A DNA stretch of 64,000 nucleotides from Halococcus saccharolyticus DSM 5350 (GTDB lineage Archaea > Halobacteriota > Halobacteria > Halobacteriales > Halococcaceae): NCBI RefSeq assembly GCF_000336915.1, contig NZ_AOMD01000020.1, forward strand, positions 1 to 64,000, in the 5' to 3' direction. Below the pieces are notes generated by a model. That model had not been told where the DNA came from. It worked only from the letters and a program-made list of their open reading frames with translations, and ran no database searches. Shown here in pieces: positions 7,958-16,156 of the stretch (within the stretch, counting starts at the first letter, position 1; every line of letters starts with the position of its first letter). Both the position numbers and the translations under genes were made by a program.

Positions 7958-7987
7958 ATATAAGTCCCCACCGCCGATAGCGATGGC

Positions 7988-8179
7988 ATGGCTACCGAAA
8001 CCGTCGGAAGCGACCGTGGCGTGGGATTTGCGGTGTTGTTCGGGCTGCTCGGACTCGCTGGTGCGCTCGTAGCGTTTGCTGCCGCGCTCGCACACAGTCA
8101 GGTCGTCGCCGCGTGGGGCTTTGCGGCTGCGGTGCTCGCCGGTGCGATCCTGGTGGTTGGGATTCATCTCACCGGGTGA
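7988..8179 (+). CDS. Small two-span membrane protein (DUF7525-like)
   Basis: A 63-residue protein with two hydrophobic segments (about 12-34 and 39-60) and short polar ends, resembling small haloarchaeal membrane proteins of unknown function. A strong TATA-like element (CAATATAAG, about 7956-7964) lies about 24 bases before the ATG, so the transcript is probably leaderless. Another ATG 5 bases upstream (7983) is out of frame. The upstream inverted-repeat arm ends at the TATA element, which could make this gene regulated. Confidence 0.72.
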   Translation: MATETVGSDRGVGFAVLFGLLGLAGALVAFAAALAHSQVVAAWGFAAAVLAGAILVVGIHLTG

Positions 8180-8248
8180 GGACGACGGGGACAGGACCGG
8201 CTCGATTCGCCACAAAGGGTTAAGGACGTCACGGCCGTAGTATATGCA

Positions 8249-8473
8249 ATGAGCGATTTCACCGAGGAAGACCGCCGTATTCTCGCGTACCTCCACGACA
8301 GCGTCGCTCGTGGCGAGCGGTACTTCCGATCGAAAAACATCGCCGAGCAGCTCGGTCTGAGTTCGAAGCAGGTCGGCGTTCGCCTTCCGCGGCTGGCCGA
8401 GCGCACCGACGACATCGAGATCGAGAAGTGGGGTCGCGCCAAGTCGACGACGTGGCGTGTTTCGCCGGGCTGA
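8249..8473 (+). CDS. Small winged-helix protein (DUF7123-like)
   Basis: A 74-residue protein that is almost entirely one winged helix-turn-helix: RILAYLHDSVARG, then FRSKNIAEQLGLSSKQVGVRLPRLAE, then a wing around IEKWGRAKSTTWRV. It resembles conserved small haloarchaeal DNA-binding proteins. A TTAAGG element 26 bases before the ATG suggests a leaderless transcript. With no ligand domain, it is probably a chromatin-associated or general regulator; its targets are unknown. Confidence 0.78.
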   Translation: MSDFTEEDRRILAYLHDSVARGERYFRSKNIAEQLGLSSKQVGVRLPRLAERTDDIEIEKWGRAKSTTWRVSPG

Positions 8474-8567
8474 CTGTTCGGATTCGTCGACCGATCGCCA
8501 GCCGATCGATCGCGGCCGTGCTTTCTCGGGTCGGCGGACTTTTACCCGACCGAGCCGTTCATCGGAT

Positions 8568-8999
8568 ATGACTGTCCGGGTCGAACGTACTTTCGAACTC
8601 GAAGCTTCGCCCGAGCGCGTCTGGGAGTTCATCGCCGACCCGGCGAAGCGCGCGCGCCCGATCAGCGTCGTCGAATCGTTCGACGTCCACGACGATACCC
8701 ACGCGACGTGGCACATCTCGCTCCCGATCCCGTTCGTCAGCCAGACGATCGCGGTCGAGACCGAGGACACCGTTCGCGAACCCCCCGAGCACGTCGAGTT
8801 CGTGGGCCGCTCGCGCGTGATGCGCGTCGTCGGTGAGCACGATCTCGAACCGCTCGACGGCGGCGGCACGCGACTCAGGAATCGTTTTACCGTCGAGGGG
8901 AAAGTACCGGGCGTCGAGCGCTTCTTCAAGCGCAACCTCGATGGCGAGCTCGACAACCTCGAAACGGCGATCCGGAACGAGGCCGAACTCGAAGCCTGA
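8568..8999 (+). CDS. SRPBCC (START-like) family protein, CoxG-type
   Basis: A 143-residue protein with the SRPBCC fold pattern: N-terminal strand VRVERTFELEASPERVWEF, central strands, and a long C-terminal helix (FFKRNLDGELDNLETAIRNE). The family binds lipids or other hydrophobic ligands. A TTTTAC element 29 bases upstream supports this start. The stop overlaps the next start by one base (TGATG), so it is translationally coupled to the nitrilase gene, but the family gives no clue to a shared substrate. Confidence 0.82.
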   Translation: MTVRVERTFELEASPERVWEFIADPAKRARPISVVESFDVHDDTHATWHISLPIPFVSQTIAVETEDTVREPPEHVEFVGRSRVMRVVGEHDLEPLDGGGTRLRNRFTVEGKVPGVERFFKRNLDGELDNLETAIRNEAELEA

Positions 9000-9808
9000 T
9001 GGAACTCGCGCTCGCCCAGCTCCGAATCGAGGCCGGCGACGTTACGGGCAACACGGAGCGAGCGCTGGCCGCGATCGAGGACGCGGCCGCGGCGGGTGCG
9101 GACCTCGTCTGTCTCCCCGAGATCTTCACCATCGGATACTTCGCGTTCGACGAGTACGAGCAGTGTGCAGAATCGCTCGCCGGGCCGACGCTCACCACGA
9201 TCGCCAACGCCGCGAGCGAGCACGACGTGGCTGTGCTTGCAGGGAGCATCGTCGAAGACCTCGCCGAGAGTTCTGACGACGGGATCACGACGCCTGCCGA
9301 AAGCGGTCTCGCGAACGCCTCAGTTCTGGTCGATCGATCGGGCGAGCGTCAGGCGATCTACCGGAAACACCACCTGTTCGGGTACGAGTCGGCCGAGGCA
9401 GACCTGCTCGTGCCTGGCGAGTCGCTTGGGGTGGCCGAGATCGGTGGATTCACCGTCGGGATGACGACGTGTTACGACCTCCGCTTCCCCGAACTCTACC
9501 GCGATCTCGCCGGGGCGGGCGCGACCCTGGTTCTAATCCCGAGCGCGTGGCCGTACCCCAGAGTCGAGCACTGGCAGCTTCTCCCGCGAGCGCGGGCGAT
9601 CGAGAATCAGATATTCGTGGGGACCTGCAACGGCTCCGGCGTCTTTGGCGATACGGCGCTTTGCGGACGTTCGTCGGTGTACGATCCGTGGGGCGACGTG
9701 CTGGCCGAGACCGACGACGCGCCAGCCATCGTCACCGCCGACATCGACTCCGACCGAGTCGAGACGGTCCGCGAGGAGTTCCCGGCGTGGCGCGATCGAC
9801 GGCGATAG
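8999..9808 (+). CDS. Nitrilase-superfamily carbon-nitrogen hydrolase
   Basis: A 269-residue amidohydrolase of the nitrilase superfamily. The catalytic triad is visible: Glu41 in CLPEIF, Lys123 in YRKHHLFGY and Cys158 in MTTCYDLRFPELYR. The CYDLRFPELYR motif is typical of omega-amidase/Nit2-like and related aliphatic amidases. Length matches the family (260-280 residues). It probably hydrolyses an amide to a carboxylate and ammonia in the cytoplasm. Omega-amidase acting on alpha-ketoglutaramate is the best-known candidate, but the substrate is not proven. Coupled to the SRPBCC gene upstream. Confidence 0.88.
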   Translation: MELALAQLRIEAGDVTGNTERALAAIEDAAAAGADLVCLPEIFTIGYFAFDEYEQCAESLAGPTLTTIANAASEHDVAVLAGSIVEDLAESSDDGITTPAESGLANASVLVDRSGERQAIYRKHHLFGYESAEADLLVPGESLGVAEIGGFTVGMTTCYDLRFPELYRDLAGAGATLVLIPSAWPYPRVEHWQLLPRARAIENQIFVGTCNGSGVFGDTALCGRSSVYDPWGDVLAETDDAPAIVTADIDSDRVETVREEFPAWRDRRR

Positions 9809-10119
9809 GCGGGAAACGAGAGGTTTATGCGGCGCACGCACCTTCCTCTAAGTGCCGGTACGTGACGCTTTTCTCGTCGCAGCCGGCAACAACGCGCCCG
9901 CCACCACCGCACCCCCCCACCCCGTTTCGTTCGATCGTCTCACCGTCTGTAAGCACTGGCGACACCGTTTTGTCGGTGTGCCTGGCGCTCTTGAACCTGC
10001 AGAGGGCGACGGCGTTTACTGTTTGACAGCCCGTCCGACGTTGTAGACGACGACGGTCAACGAACTATCGTGGCCGGTGCTTTTATCCACCTCAGTCTGG
10101 ATGGACAATTCGGTACCAC
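9809..10119. other. Intergenic region with no convincing gene
   Basis: A 311-base gap between the nitrilase and the sodium symporter. It holds a TTTATG element near 9823 and a better TTTTATCC element near 10081-10088, which probably serves the symporter gene. A 64-residue frame beginning with GTG at 9852 exists but has no recognisable domain. No RNA gene was recognised. Confidence 0.5.
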
Positions 10120-11577
10120 ATGGCAAGCGAGAACGAAGCGAGGACGGCCCGCGAAGAGTGGGGGACTCGGTTCGGATTCCTGATGGCGATGCTCGGGGGG
10201 ATGGTGGGGTCAGGCAACATCTGGCGAATGCCGTACACGACCGGTCAGAACGGCGGTGGGGCATTTCTCCTGGCCTATATCATCCTTCTCTTCGTGATCG
10301 CAATACCGGGACTGATGGCCGAGACAGCGCTTGGCTCGTACACCAAACAGGGCGTCATCGGAGCGTTCAAGAAAACGTACGGACGCGGCTGGTCGGAAGG
10401 GTTCGGCCTCGTCGTCGTCGTTGTCACGATTGCTCTCACCTCGTACTATCTTCCTGTCGTTGGACAGGTCCTCTACTACGTGGCACATTCGTTCCTGCTC
10501 ACGTTCTCCCAGCCCGGTTTCGAGTCCGTGGCCTTCTGGAACGAGTTCACTGCCTCACCGTTGCTCACGATCGGCACCCATACGATCGCGACCGTACTGG
10601 TGGGCGGTGTCCTCCTCTTCGGGATCAAGCGTGGGATCGAACGCGTCGTGAAGTGGATGATCCCGCTGTTGGTCGTGACGCTGATCGTGGTCGCCGTACG
10701 TGGGCTGACGCTGCCGGGAGCGACTGCCGGACTCGCCTTCGCGCTCACCCCGGATTGGAACTATCTCGTTCGCGGCCAGACGTGGATCGCTGCACTCGGG
10801 CAGGCGCTGTTCTCGACCGGGCTGGGGTGGGGGATCGCGCTCACCTTCGGGAGCTACCTCCGCCAGAACGACGACATCCCGCTAGGTGCGGGGATATTCA
10901 CTGCGATCGGCAACACCAGCATCGGGCTCCTGTCGATTTTCGCTGTATTCCCTGTGGTCTTTGCGTTCGGGCTCGAGCCTACCGCCGGTGCCGAACTGAC
11001 GTTCGTCTCGCTGGTCAGCGTGTTCCCCCAGATGGCTGGCGGCCCGATTTGGGCGATCGTCTTTTTCGTCGGCTTTTTCTTCGCTGCTCTGTCGACGGGC
11101 ATCGTCATCACCGAGATCGGCGTGTCGACGATCATCGAGGAAACACGGCTGGATCGGTCCCAGACTGTTCTCGTCGTCTGCACGGTCGTCTGGCTGCTCG
11201 GGATTCCGAGCGCCTACTCCCCAGCGTTTCTCGGTACGATGGACTTCATGTTCGGGAACTGGGGGCTGCCGCTGGCAACGCTGCTCATTATCGGCACGGT
11301 CGGATGGAAGATCGGCCCCGAACGGCTCCGCGTTATCGAACTCAATCGCAACGCGGACGTCTACATCGGTTCGTGGTGGAACCCAGTAATCAAGTACGTC
11401 ATCCCGCTTGTGATGGTGTTCATCATGGTCTACTACCTCCTGACGAACATTGCGGGTTCGACGATGCAGACGGTGGGTGGGGTCGTCCTCATGACGGTCC
11501 TGCTTGTTGGGGCAGTGCTCGTCATGCGCGTGGTGCGACAGCGGGAGACCACCAACGTGGCCTCCGGAGGTGACTGA
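10120..11577 (+). CDS. Sodium-dependent transporter, neurotransmitter:sodium symporter (SNF) family
   Basis: A 485-residue membrane protein with about 11-12 hydrophobic segments. The first segment carries GSGNIWRMPY (about residues 28-37), close to the family's GLGNIWRFPY motif in the unwound helix that binds sodium and substrate. Bacterial and archaeal members import amino acids using the sodium gradient, which suits a halophile. The next gene, one base after the stop, encodes a small one-span protein that often accompanies these transporters. Substrate not assignable. TTTTATCC about 32 bases upstream is the likely TATA element. Confidence 0.92.
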   Translation: MASENEARTAREEWGTRFGFLMAMLGGMVGSGNIWRMPYTTGQNGGGAFLLAYIILLFVIAIPGLMAETALGSYTKQGVIGAFKKTYGRGWSEGFGLVVVVVTIALTSYYLPVVGQVLYYVAHSFLLTFSQPGFESVAFWNEFTASPLLTIGTHTIATVLVGGVLLFGIKRGIERVVKWMIPLLVVTLIVVAVRGLTLPGATAGLAFALTPDWNYLVRGQTWIAALGQALFSTGLGWGIALTFGSYLRQNDDIPLGAGIFTAIGNTSIGLLSIFAVFPVVFAFGLEPTAGAELTFVSLVSVFPQMAGGPIWAIVFFVGFFFAALSTGIVITEIGVSTIIEETRLDRSQTVLVVCTVVWLLGIPSAYSPAFLGTMDFMFGNWGLPLATLLIIGTVGWKIGPERLRVIELNRNADVYIGSWWNPVIKYVIPLVMVFIMVYYLLTNIAGSTMQTVGGVVLMTVLLVGAVLVMRVVRQRETTNVASGGD

Positions 11578-11578
11578 A

Positions 11579-11908
11579 ATGGCGCTCAGTACGGCCGCTT
11601 GGGTCGTCATGATCGGTTCGATCGTGGTCCTGTGGGTACCGGCCGTGTGGGCGTTGGTCCGCACGCTTCGGGACGAGGGTCGGAAACTCGAACTACTCAC
11701 CGAACAGGGAAAGATCGATACCTACTCGCCGCAAGCGCTCGGGGAGCTCCGTGAGTGGATCGAGGCTCACCCTGACGACGCGTACGAGCCCGAGGCTCGT
11801 CGACGGTACAACGAGTGCGTCGAGACACTCCACGATATCGAGGAGCCGTTCTACGAGTGGTCGAACGCAGCTGTTGAGGATCTCCAAAAGCTCGATCGGT
11901 CAGAGTAG
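11579..11908 (+). CDS. Small membrane protein paired with the SNF transporter
   Basis: A 109-residue protein with one N-terminal transmembrane segment (about residues 8-30) and an acidic cytoplasmic helical part. It begins one base after the transporter stop, and such small one-span proteins commonly sit beside haloarchaeal SNF symporters, suggesting an accessory subunit like the short partner peptides of some bacterial family members. That role is inferred from position. No other domain recognised. Confidence 0.7.
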   Translation: MALSTAAWVVMIGSIVVLWVPAVWALVRTLRDEGRKLELLTEQGKIDTYSPQALGELREWIEAHPDDAYEPEARRRYNECVETLHDIEEPFYEWSNAAVEDLQKLDRSE

Positions 11909-11969
11909 GTGATGTCAGTGGACTCCGTCTCTCTCCGCCGCGAAACGAGTGTTTTCGCCGATCCGCCGC

Positions 11970-13502
11970 TCAGTCCTCGTCGGTCGTGATATCGGCGGAG
12001 AGGCCCTGGGCCATCTGGATGCCCTCCGAATTGTTGAGCGTCCAGGCGGTGCGCTCGGTGACGGCCTCGATGACCTCGCGGGCGCTGGGGTAGCCGTTGC
12101 CCGACTTCTTCACGCCGCCGAACGGGAGGTGGACTTCCGCGCCGATGCAGGGGAGATTGCCATAGGCGAGCCCGATTTCGGCGTTGTCGCGGAAGTAGTT
12201 GATCTCGCGGTAGTCCTCGGAGATGATCGCACCCGCGAGCCCGTACTCCGTGTCGTTGTGGAGTTCGACGGCGTCCTCGATGTCCCCGGAGTACTTCAGG
12301 AGAGCGACGTGCGGGCCGAAGACCTCCTCGTGGGTCACACGGAGGTCGTCCTCGGGATCGGCCTCGTAGACGAACGGTCCGATCCAGTTGCCGTCCTCGT
12401 GGCCGTCGGGAATCTCATCGTCGTCGAGATCGGCCCTGTCGACGAGCACGTTCACGTCCTCATCACGCGCGAGGTCGTTGTAACCCGTGACTTTCTCCTC
12501 GTGATCGGGCTCGATCAGCGGCCCCATGAAGGTGTCTTCCTCCAGGGGGTCGCCGACCGCAACGTCCTCGGCGACGTCGACGAAGCGCTCCTTGAACTCG
12601 TCGTAGCGGTCCTCGTGGACGAGGAGTCGCTCCGAGGAGACACACCGCTGGCCGGTGGTCTTGAAGCTCGACATGACGGCCGAGTGCACGGCGGTGTCCA
12701 TGTCGGCCTCGCTGCTGACGATAATCCCGTTCTTGCCGCCCATCTCACACGCCGCGAGCTTGCCAGGCTGGCCGCCGACCTCGCCGGCGATCTCCTGGCC
12801 GACCTCGGCCGAGCCGGTGAACAGGACGGTGTCGGTGCGGTCGTCGTCGACGATGGCCTCACCGGCGTCACCGTAGCCCTGGACCATGTTGAACACGCCG
12901 TCCGGAATGCCGGCGTCCTCGAACATCTCGGCGATGACCTGCCCACACCACGGGGTCTGTTCGGCGGGCTTCCAGACGACGGTGTTGCCCTCGACCAGCG
13001 TGACCGCCATGTGCCAGAACGGGATCGCGACCGGGAAGTTCCACGGCGAGATACAGCCTACCACGCCTCGGGGTTTCCGTCGCATGTACGCGTCCTTGCC
13101 GGGGATTTCGGAGGGAACGACGTCGCCGTGAGGGTGGCGGGCGTTGCCGGCAGCCCACTCGACCATGTGCCACGCCTCGGTCACGTCGGCTTTCCCCTCC
13201 GAGATCTCCTTGCCGCACTCCTTCGTGACGACCTCACCCAGCTCCTCGTGGCGATCCCGGAGTTCGTGGTAGATGTCCCAGAGGTACTCCGCGCGGTCGA
13301 TGTACGATAGCGCGCTCCACTCCTCGAAGGCCTCGTCGGCGGCGGCGAGCGCGCGGTCGACGTCGACGTCAGTCCCGCGGTGGAACTCGCCGAGCGTCTC
13401 GCCCGTCGCCGGGTTGGTGCTCTCGAACGTCTCCGTCCCCTCTCCATCGGTCCATTCGCCGTCGACGTAATGTTTCGACGGCTCGCTGAGTTGCTGGCTC
13501 AT
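11970..13502 (-). CDS. NAD(P)-dependent aldehyde dehydrogenase
   Basis: A 510-residue aldehyde dehydrogenase. Glu253 in ACEMGGKN is the general base and Cys287 in TTGQRCVSS the nucleophile; the cofactor loop FTGSAEVG is at 229-236 and PWNFP at 153-157. Length is typical. The EMGGKNG variant and GQRCVSS loop resemble aldehyde dehydrogenases of the semialdehyde/ALDH7-like groups more than acetaldehyde dehydrogenases, but the substrate is uncertain. The ATG at 13502 is chosen; a TTTTTGTA element about 30 bases upstream fits a leaderless transcript. A second aldehyde dehydrogenase lies next upstream on the same strand. Confidence 0.92.
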   Translation of the reverse strand: MSQQLSEPSKHYVDGEWTDGEGTETFESTNPATGETLGEFHRGTDVDVDRALAAADEAFEEWSALSYIDRAEYLWDIYHELRDRHEELGEVVTKECGKEISEGKADVTEAWHMVEWAAGNARHPHGDVVPSEIPGKDAYMRRKPRGVVGCISPWNFPVAIPFWHMAVTLVEGNTVVWKPAEQTPWCGQVIAEMFEDAGIPDGVFNMVQGYGDAGEAIVDDDRTDTVLFTGSAEVGQEIAGEVGGQPGKLAACEMGGKNGIIVSSEADMDTAVHSAVMSSFKTTGQRCVSSERLLVHEDRYDEFKERFVDVAEDVAVGDPLEEDTFMGPLIEPDHEEKVTGYNDLARDEDVNVLVDRADLDDDEIPDGHEDGNWIGPFVYEADPEDDLRVTHEEVFGPHVALLKYSGDIEDAVELHNDTEYGLAGAIISEDYREINYFRDNAEIGLAYGNLPCIGAEVHLPFGGVKKSGNGYPSAREVIEAVTERTAWTLNNSEGIQMAQGLSADITTDED

Positions 13503-13586
13503 GCTCTGGGCAAGAATTGCGCGGGCCGGGTACAAAAACGTCGCGCTGTTCACACCGGAACCGGCGGGTGGCGGTGATCTACTGCC

Positions 13587-15158
13587 TCACCGGCGGCCGG
13601 GAATCCGCTTCATCGCGCGCAGCGCGGCCGTCATCCCCTTGGTGTACAGCCACTCGGGGACGCCGGGCGGCGCGGCGAGCGGGGCCACGCGCTGTTCGGC
13701 TACCGTCTGAGGCTCGGTGTACTTCAGGATGCCCTCGCGGCCGTGTCGCCGGCCGAGCCCCGACTCCTTCATCCCGCCCATCGGCGCGTCGATCGATCCC
13801 CACGCTGCGACGTACGCCTCGTTGATGTTGACCGTGCCACACTCGATCCGCTCGGCGACGGCGTGGCCGCGTTCGCTGTCCTCCGTCCAGACGCTCGCAT
13901 TCAGCCCCCGATCGGAGTCGTTCGCCCGCTCGATCGCCTCTTTCGTACTCTCGAACTCGTAGAGTGACACCACCGGGCCGAAGGTTTCCTCGTCGGCCAC
14001 CGTCATGTCGGGCGTCACGTCGGCGAGCACCGTCGGCTCGTAGAAGTACGGTCCGACGTCCGGCCGGGCCTCGCCGCCGGTGAGCACGGTCGCGCCCTTC
14101 TCGCGCGTGTCCGCGACGTGAGATTTCACCTTCTCCAGCTGGTCGGCCGACGCCAGCGATCCGACGTCGGGTTCGTAATCGAGACTCGTGCCGAGATCGA
14201 GATCCTCGACGGCCGCGACGAACCGTCGCTCGAACTCGTCGCGGACGCCCGATTGCACGTAGAACCGTTCGAGCGAGATGCAGAGCTGTCCGGCGTTGGT
14301 GAACGATCCGCGGATCGCGCCCTCGACAGTTCTCCCGAGGTCGGCGTCGTCGAACACCAGGAGGGGGTTCTTCCCGCCGAGCTCCATCGAGCACTTCGTG
14401 AGGTTCGCGCCGGCCTGCTCGGCGACGGTCTTGCCCGTCTCGGTGCTGCCGGTGAACATCAGGAAATCCGATCTCTCGATGAGCGGCGGGCCGATCGTGG
14501 AGCCGTACCCGGTGATCACTTGGAGTACGTCCTCTGGCAGGCCGGCCTCACGAAGGAGCGAGACCGCGAGCAGCGCGGTGAAGGGTGTCTCCTCGGCCGG
14601 TTTCAGGACGACCGAGTTTCCCGCGAGCAGCGCGGGGATCGCGTCCGAGACCGCGAGCGTCAGGGGGTAGTTCCACGGCGCGATGATCCCGACGACGCCG
14701 ACGGGATGGTGGTGCTCGACGGTCTTCGTTAGCAGCGGCAGCGCGCCCGTCCGCCGGCGGGAGGCGAGGTGATCCTCGCCGTGGTAGGCGTAGTACCGGC
14801 TCGTGATGGCGACATCGAGGAGCTCCTCGTAGGCCGCCCGCCGGCTCTTGCCGCTCTCGCGCTGGACGAGGTCGAGCAGTTCGTCCTGACGGTCGAGCAC
14901 GAGGTCGTGATACTGCTTCACCACTGCTGCACGCTCCTCAAACGAGCGGGCAGCCCACGATCCCTGGGCATCGGCGGCGCGCTCGGTCACCTCGATCACG
15001 TCGGACTCGGTGTGGGCCGGGACCGAGCCGAGCGTCTCGCCGGTGTAGGGCGCTTCGACGGTGATCGCCTCACGTTCGGTCGTGTCGCTCGCCAGGCCTT
15101 CGAGCAGTTCGTCGAACTCGCCCGATCCCGTCGGCTGCGTTCGGATCGATTCGGTCAT
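13587..15158 (-). CDS. Aldehyde dehydrogenase, succinic-semialdehyde-dehydrogenase-like
   Basis: A 523-residue aldehyde dehydrogenase with Glu259 in MELGGKNP, Cys293 in NAGQLCIS, FTGSTETG at 235-242 and APWNYPL at 160-166. GQLCIS and the overall form resemble bacterial succinate-semialdehyde dehydrogenases of the GabD2 type; that is a family-level guess. The ATG at 15158 is preferred over the in-frame GTG at 15164. A GCTATACC element about 25 bases upstream suggests its own promoter. It sits beside another aldehyde dehydrogenase, a kinase and a GMC oxidoreductase, suggesting an alcohol or aldehyde oxidation region. Confidence 0.9.
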   Translation of the reverse strand: MTESIRTQPTGSGEFDELLEGLASDTTEREAITVEAPYTGETLGSVPAHTESDVIEVTERAADAQGSWAARSFEERAAVVKQYHDLVLDRQDELLDLVQRESGKSRRAAYEELLDVAITSRYYAYHGEDHLASRRRTGALPLLTKTVEHHHPVGVVGIIAPWNYPLTLAVSDAIPALLAGNSVVLKPAEETPFTALLAVSLLREAGLPEDVLQVITGYGSTIGPPLIERSDFLMFTGSTETGKTVAEQAGANLTKCSMELGGKNPLLVFDDADLGRTVEGAIRGSFTNAGQLCISLERFYVQSGVRDEFERRFVAAVEDLDLGTSLDYEPDVGSLASADQLEKVKSHVADTREKGATVLTGGEARPDVGPYFYEPTVLADVTPDMTVADEETFGPVVSLYEFESTKEAIERANDSDRGLNASVWTEDSERGHAVAERIECGTVNINEAYVAAWGSIDAPMGGMKESGLGRRHGREGILKYTEPQTVAEQRVAPLAAPPGVPEWLYTKGMTAALRAMKRIPGRR

Positions 15159-15216
15159 ATCCACCGAACGGGTGCGAACGGGGTATAGCTATCGCCGACC
15201 GGCGACGACGAGCCGG

Positions 15217-16014
15217 CTACGTCGCGCGTTTCTCGATCTCGCCGCGGAGCAACGCGGCGTCGAAGTCGTGATCCGGCCGCATGTTGATGAAGTCGACGAA
15301 CTCGCGGGCGGCGAGGAGGTCGTCGACGCCGTAGTGTTTGGTGGCGGCATCGACCGCTGCGCGCGCTCCCACCAAGGGTTCGAGCGCCGCGAGCCCACAG
15401 GCGAGATCGTACGACCGAACGTCGGCAGCGGCGTCCTCCCGGACGCTCGTCGCGTCGATGACGTACAGTTCGCCGTCGGCGACGAGGACGTTCTCCGCTC
15501 GGAGGTCGCCGTGGCCGAGTTCCGCTGCGTGCATCCGCGCGAGCACACCGAAGACCTCCGGCGCGAGCGCGCGGGCCTCGTCGGCTGGGAGCACGTCGAG
15601 CGTACGGAACGCAGGGAGGTACTCAAACACGAGCACGCCGAACTCCTCGTGAGCGAACGCTTCGAGGGGTTCGGGCGCGTTGACGCCGATCTCGCGCAGT
15701 CGACGGGTCGCGTCGCGCTCGTGTTCGGCCATCTCGACCGGGTCCGCGAAGCGCTCGAAGAACCCTTCAGTACCGCTCGAAAACGCTCCCAAATTCCGGC
15801 CCGTGGTGAGCAGCCCGTGGACGAGCGCGTTCTGTGGCGTGATGACCTTCACGAACCACCGCTCGTTCAGCACGCAGGGCGTCGAGAGCCAGTTGTCCGC
15901 GTCGAGGCGCTCGATCCGCTCGACCGACGTGTCGTAGCGCGCCGCGACCGCTTCGCAGACGGCTTCGAGTCGCTCGGGATCGACCTCGCCCCGGATGAAT
16001 CGACGGAACGCCAC
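15217..16014 (-). CDS. RIO/Bud32-like protein kinase
   Basis: A 265-residue atypical kinase. HGDLRAEN at residues 168-175 is the catalytic loop (Asp170, Asn175), Lys56 in WFVKVI is the likely ATP-binding lysine, and IDATS at 186-190 replaces the usual DFG with an Asp-Ala-Thr. This pattern matches RIO-type and lipopolysaccharide-kinase-like archaeal kinases. It starts with GTG. Haloarchaeal genomes carry several such kinases with unknown targets, and neighbours do not reveal a substrate. Downstream ends close to the second aldehyde dehydrogenase start. Confidence 0.82.
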   Translation of the reverse strand: MAFRRFIRGEVDPERLEAVCEAVAARYDTSVERIERLDADNWLSTPCVLNERWFVKVITPQNALVHGLLTTGRNLGAFSSGTEGFFERFADPVEMAEHERDATRRLREIGVNAPEPLEAFAHEEFGVLVFEYLPAFRTLDVLPADEARALAPEVFGVLARMHAAELGHGDLRAENVLVADGELYVIDATSVREDAAADVRSYDLACGLAALEPLVGARAAVDAATKHYGVDDLLAAREFVDFINMRPDHDFDAALLRGEIEKRAT

Positions 16015-16156
16015 GCTTCCGTTAGGAGTGCCTCCGCCTTTTCACTTCGGGGCTGGCGACGGCCGGGCAGTCGTGCCGTTCGATCGCTCGTCGGCGAGCC
16101 CCGCAGCCCACCGCAACCCCGCCGCCCGTTCGATACAGTCCGTCGCCATCGACGGT

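Noticed and set aside
9852-10046. 64-residue GTG frame in the gap before the SNF transporter
   Set aside because: It has a TTTATG element at a fitting distance but no recognisable domain and unusual composition; not supported enough to call.
11949-13310. 453-residue open frame on the plus strand
   Set aside because: It lies opposite a complete aldehyde dehydrogenase with all catalytic residues; long antisense frames are common in GC-rich DNA.
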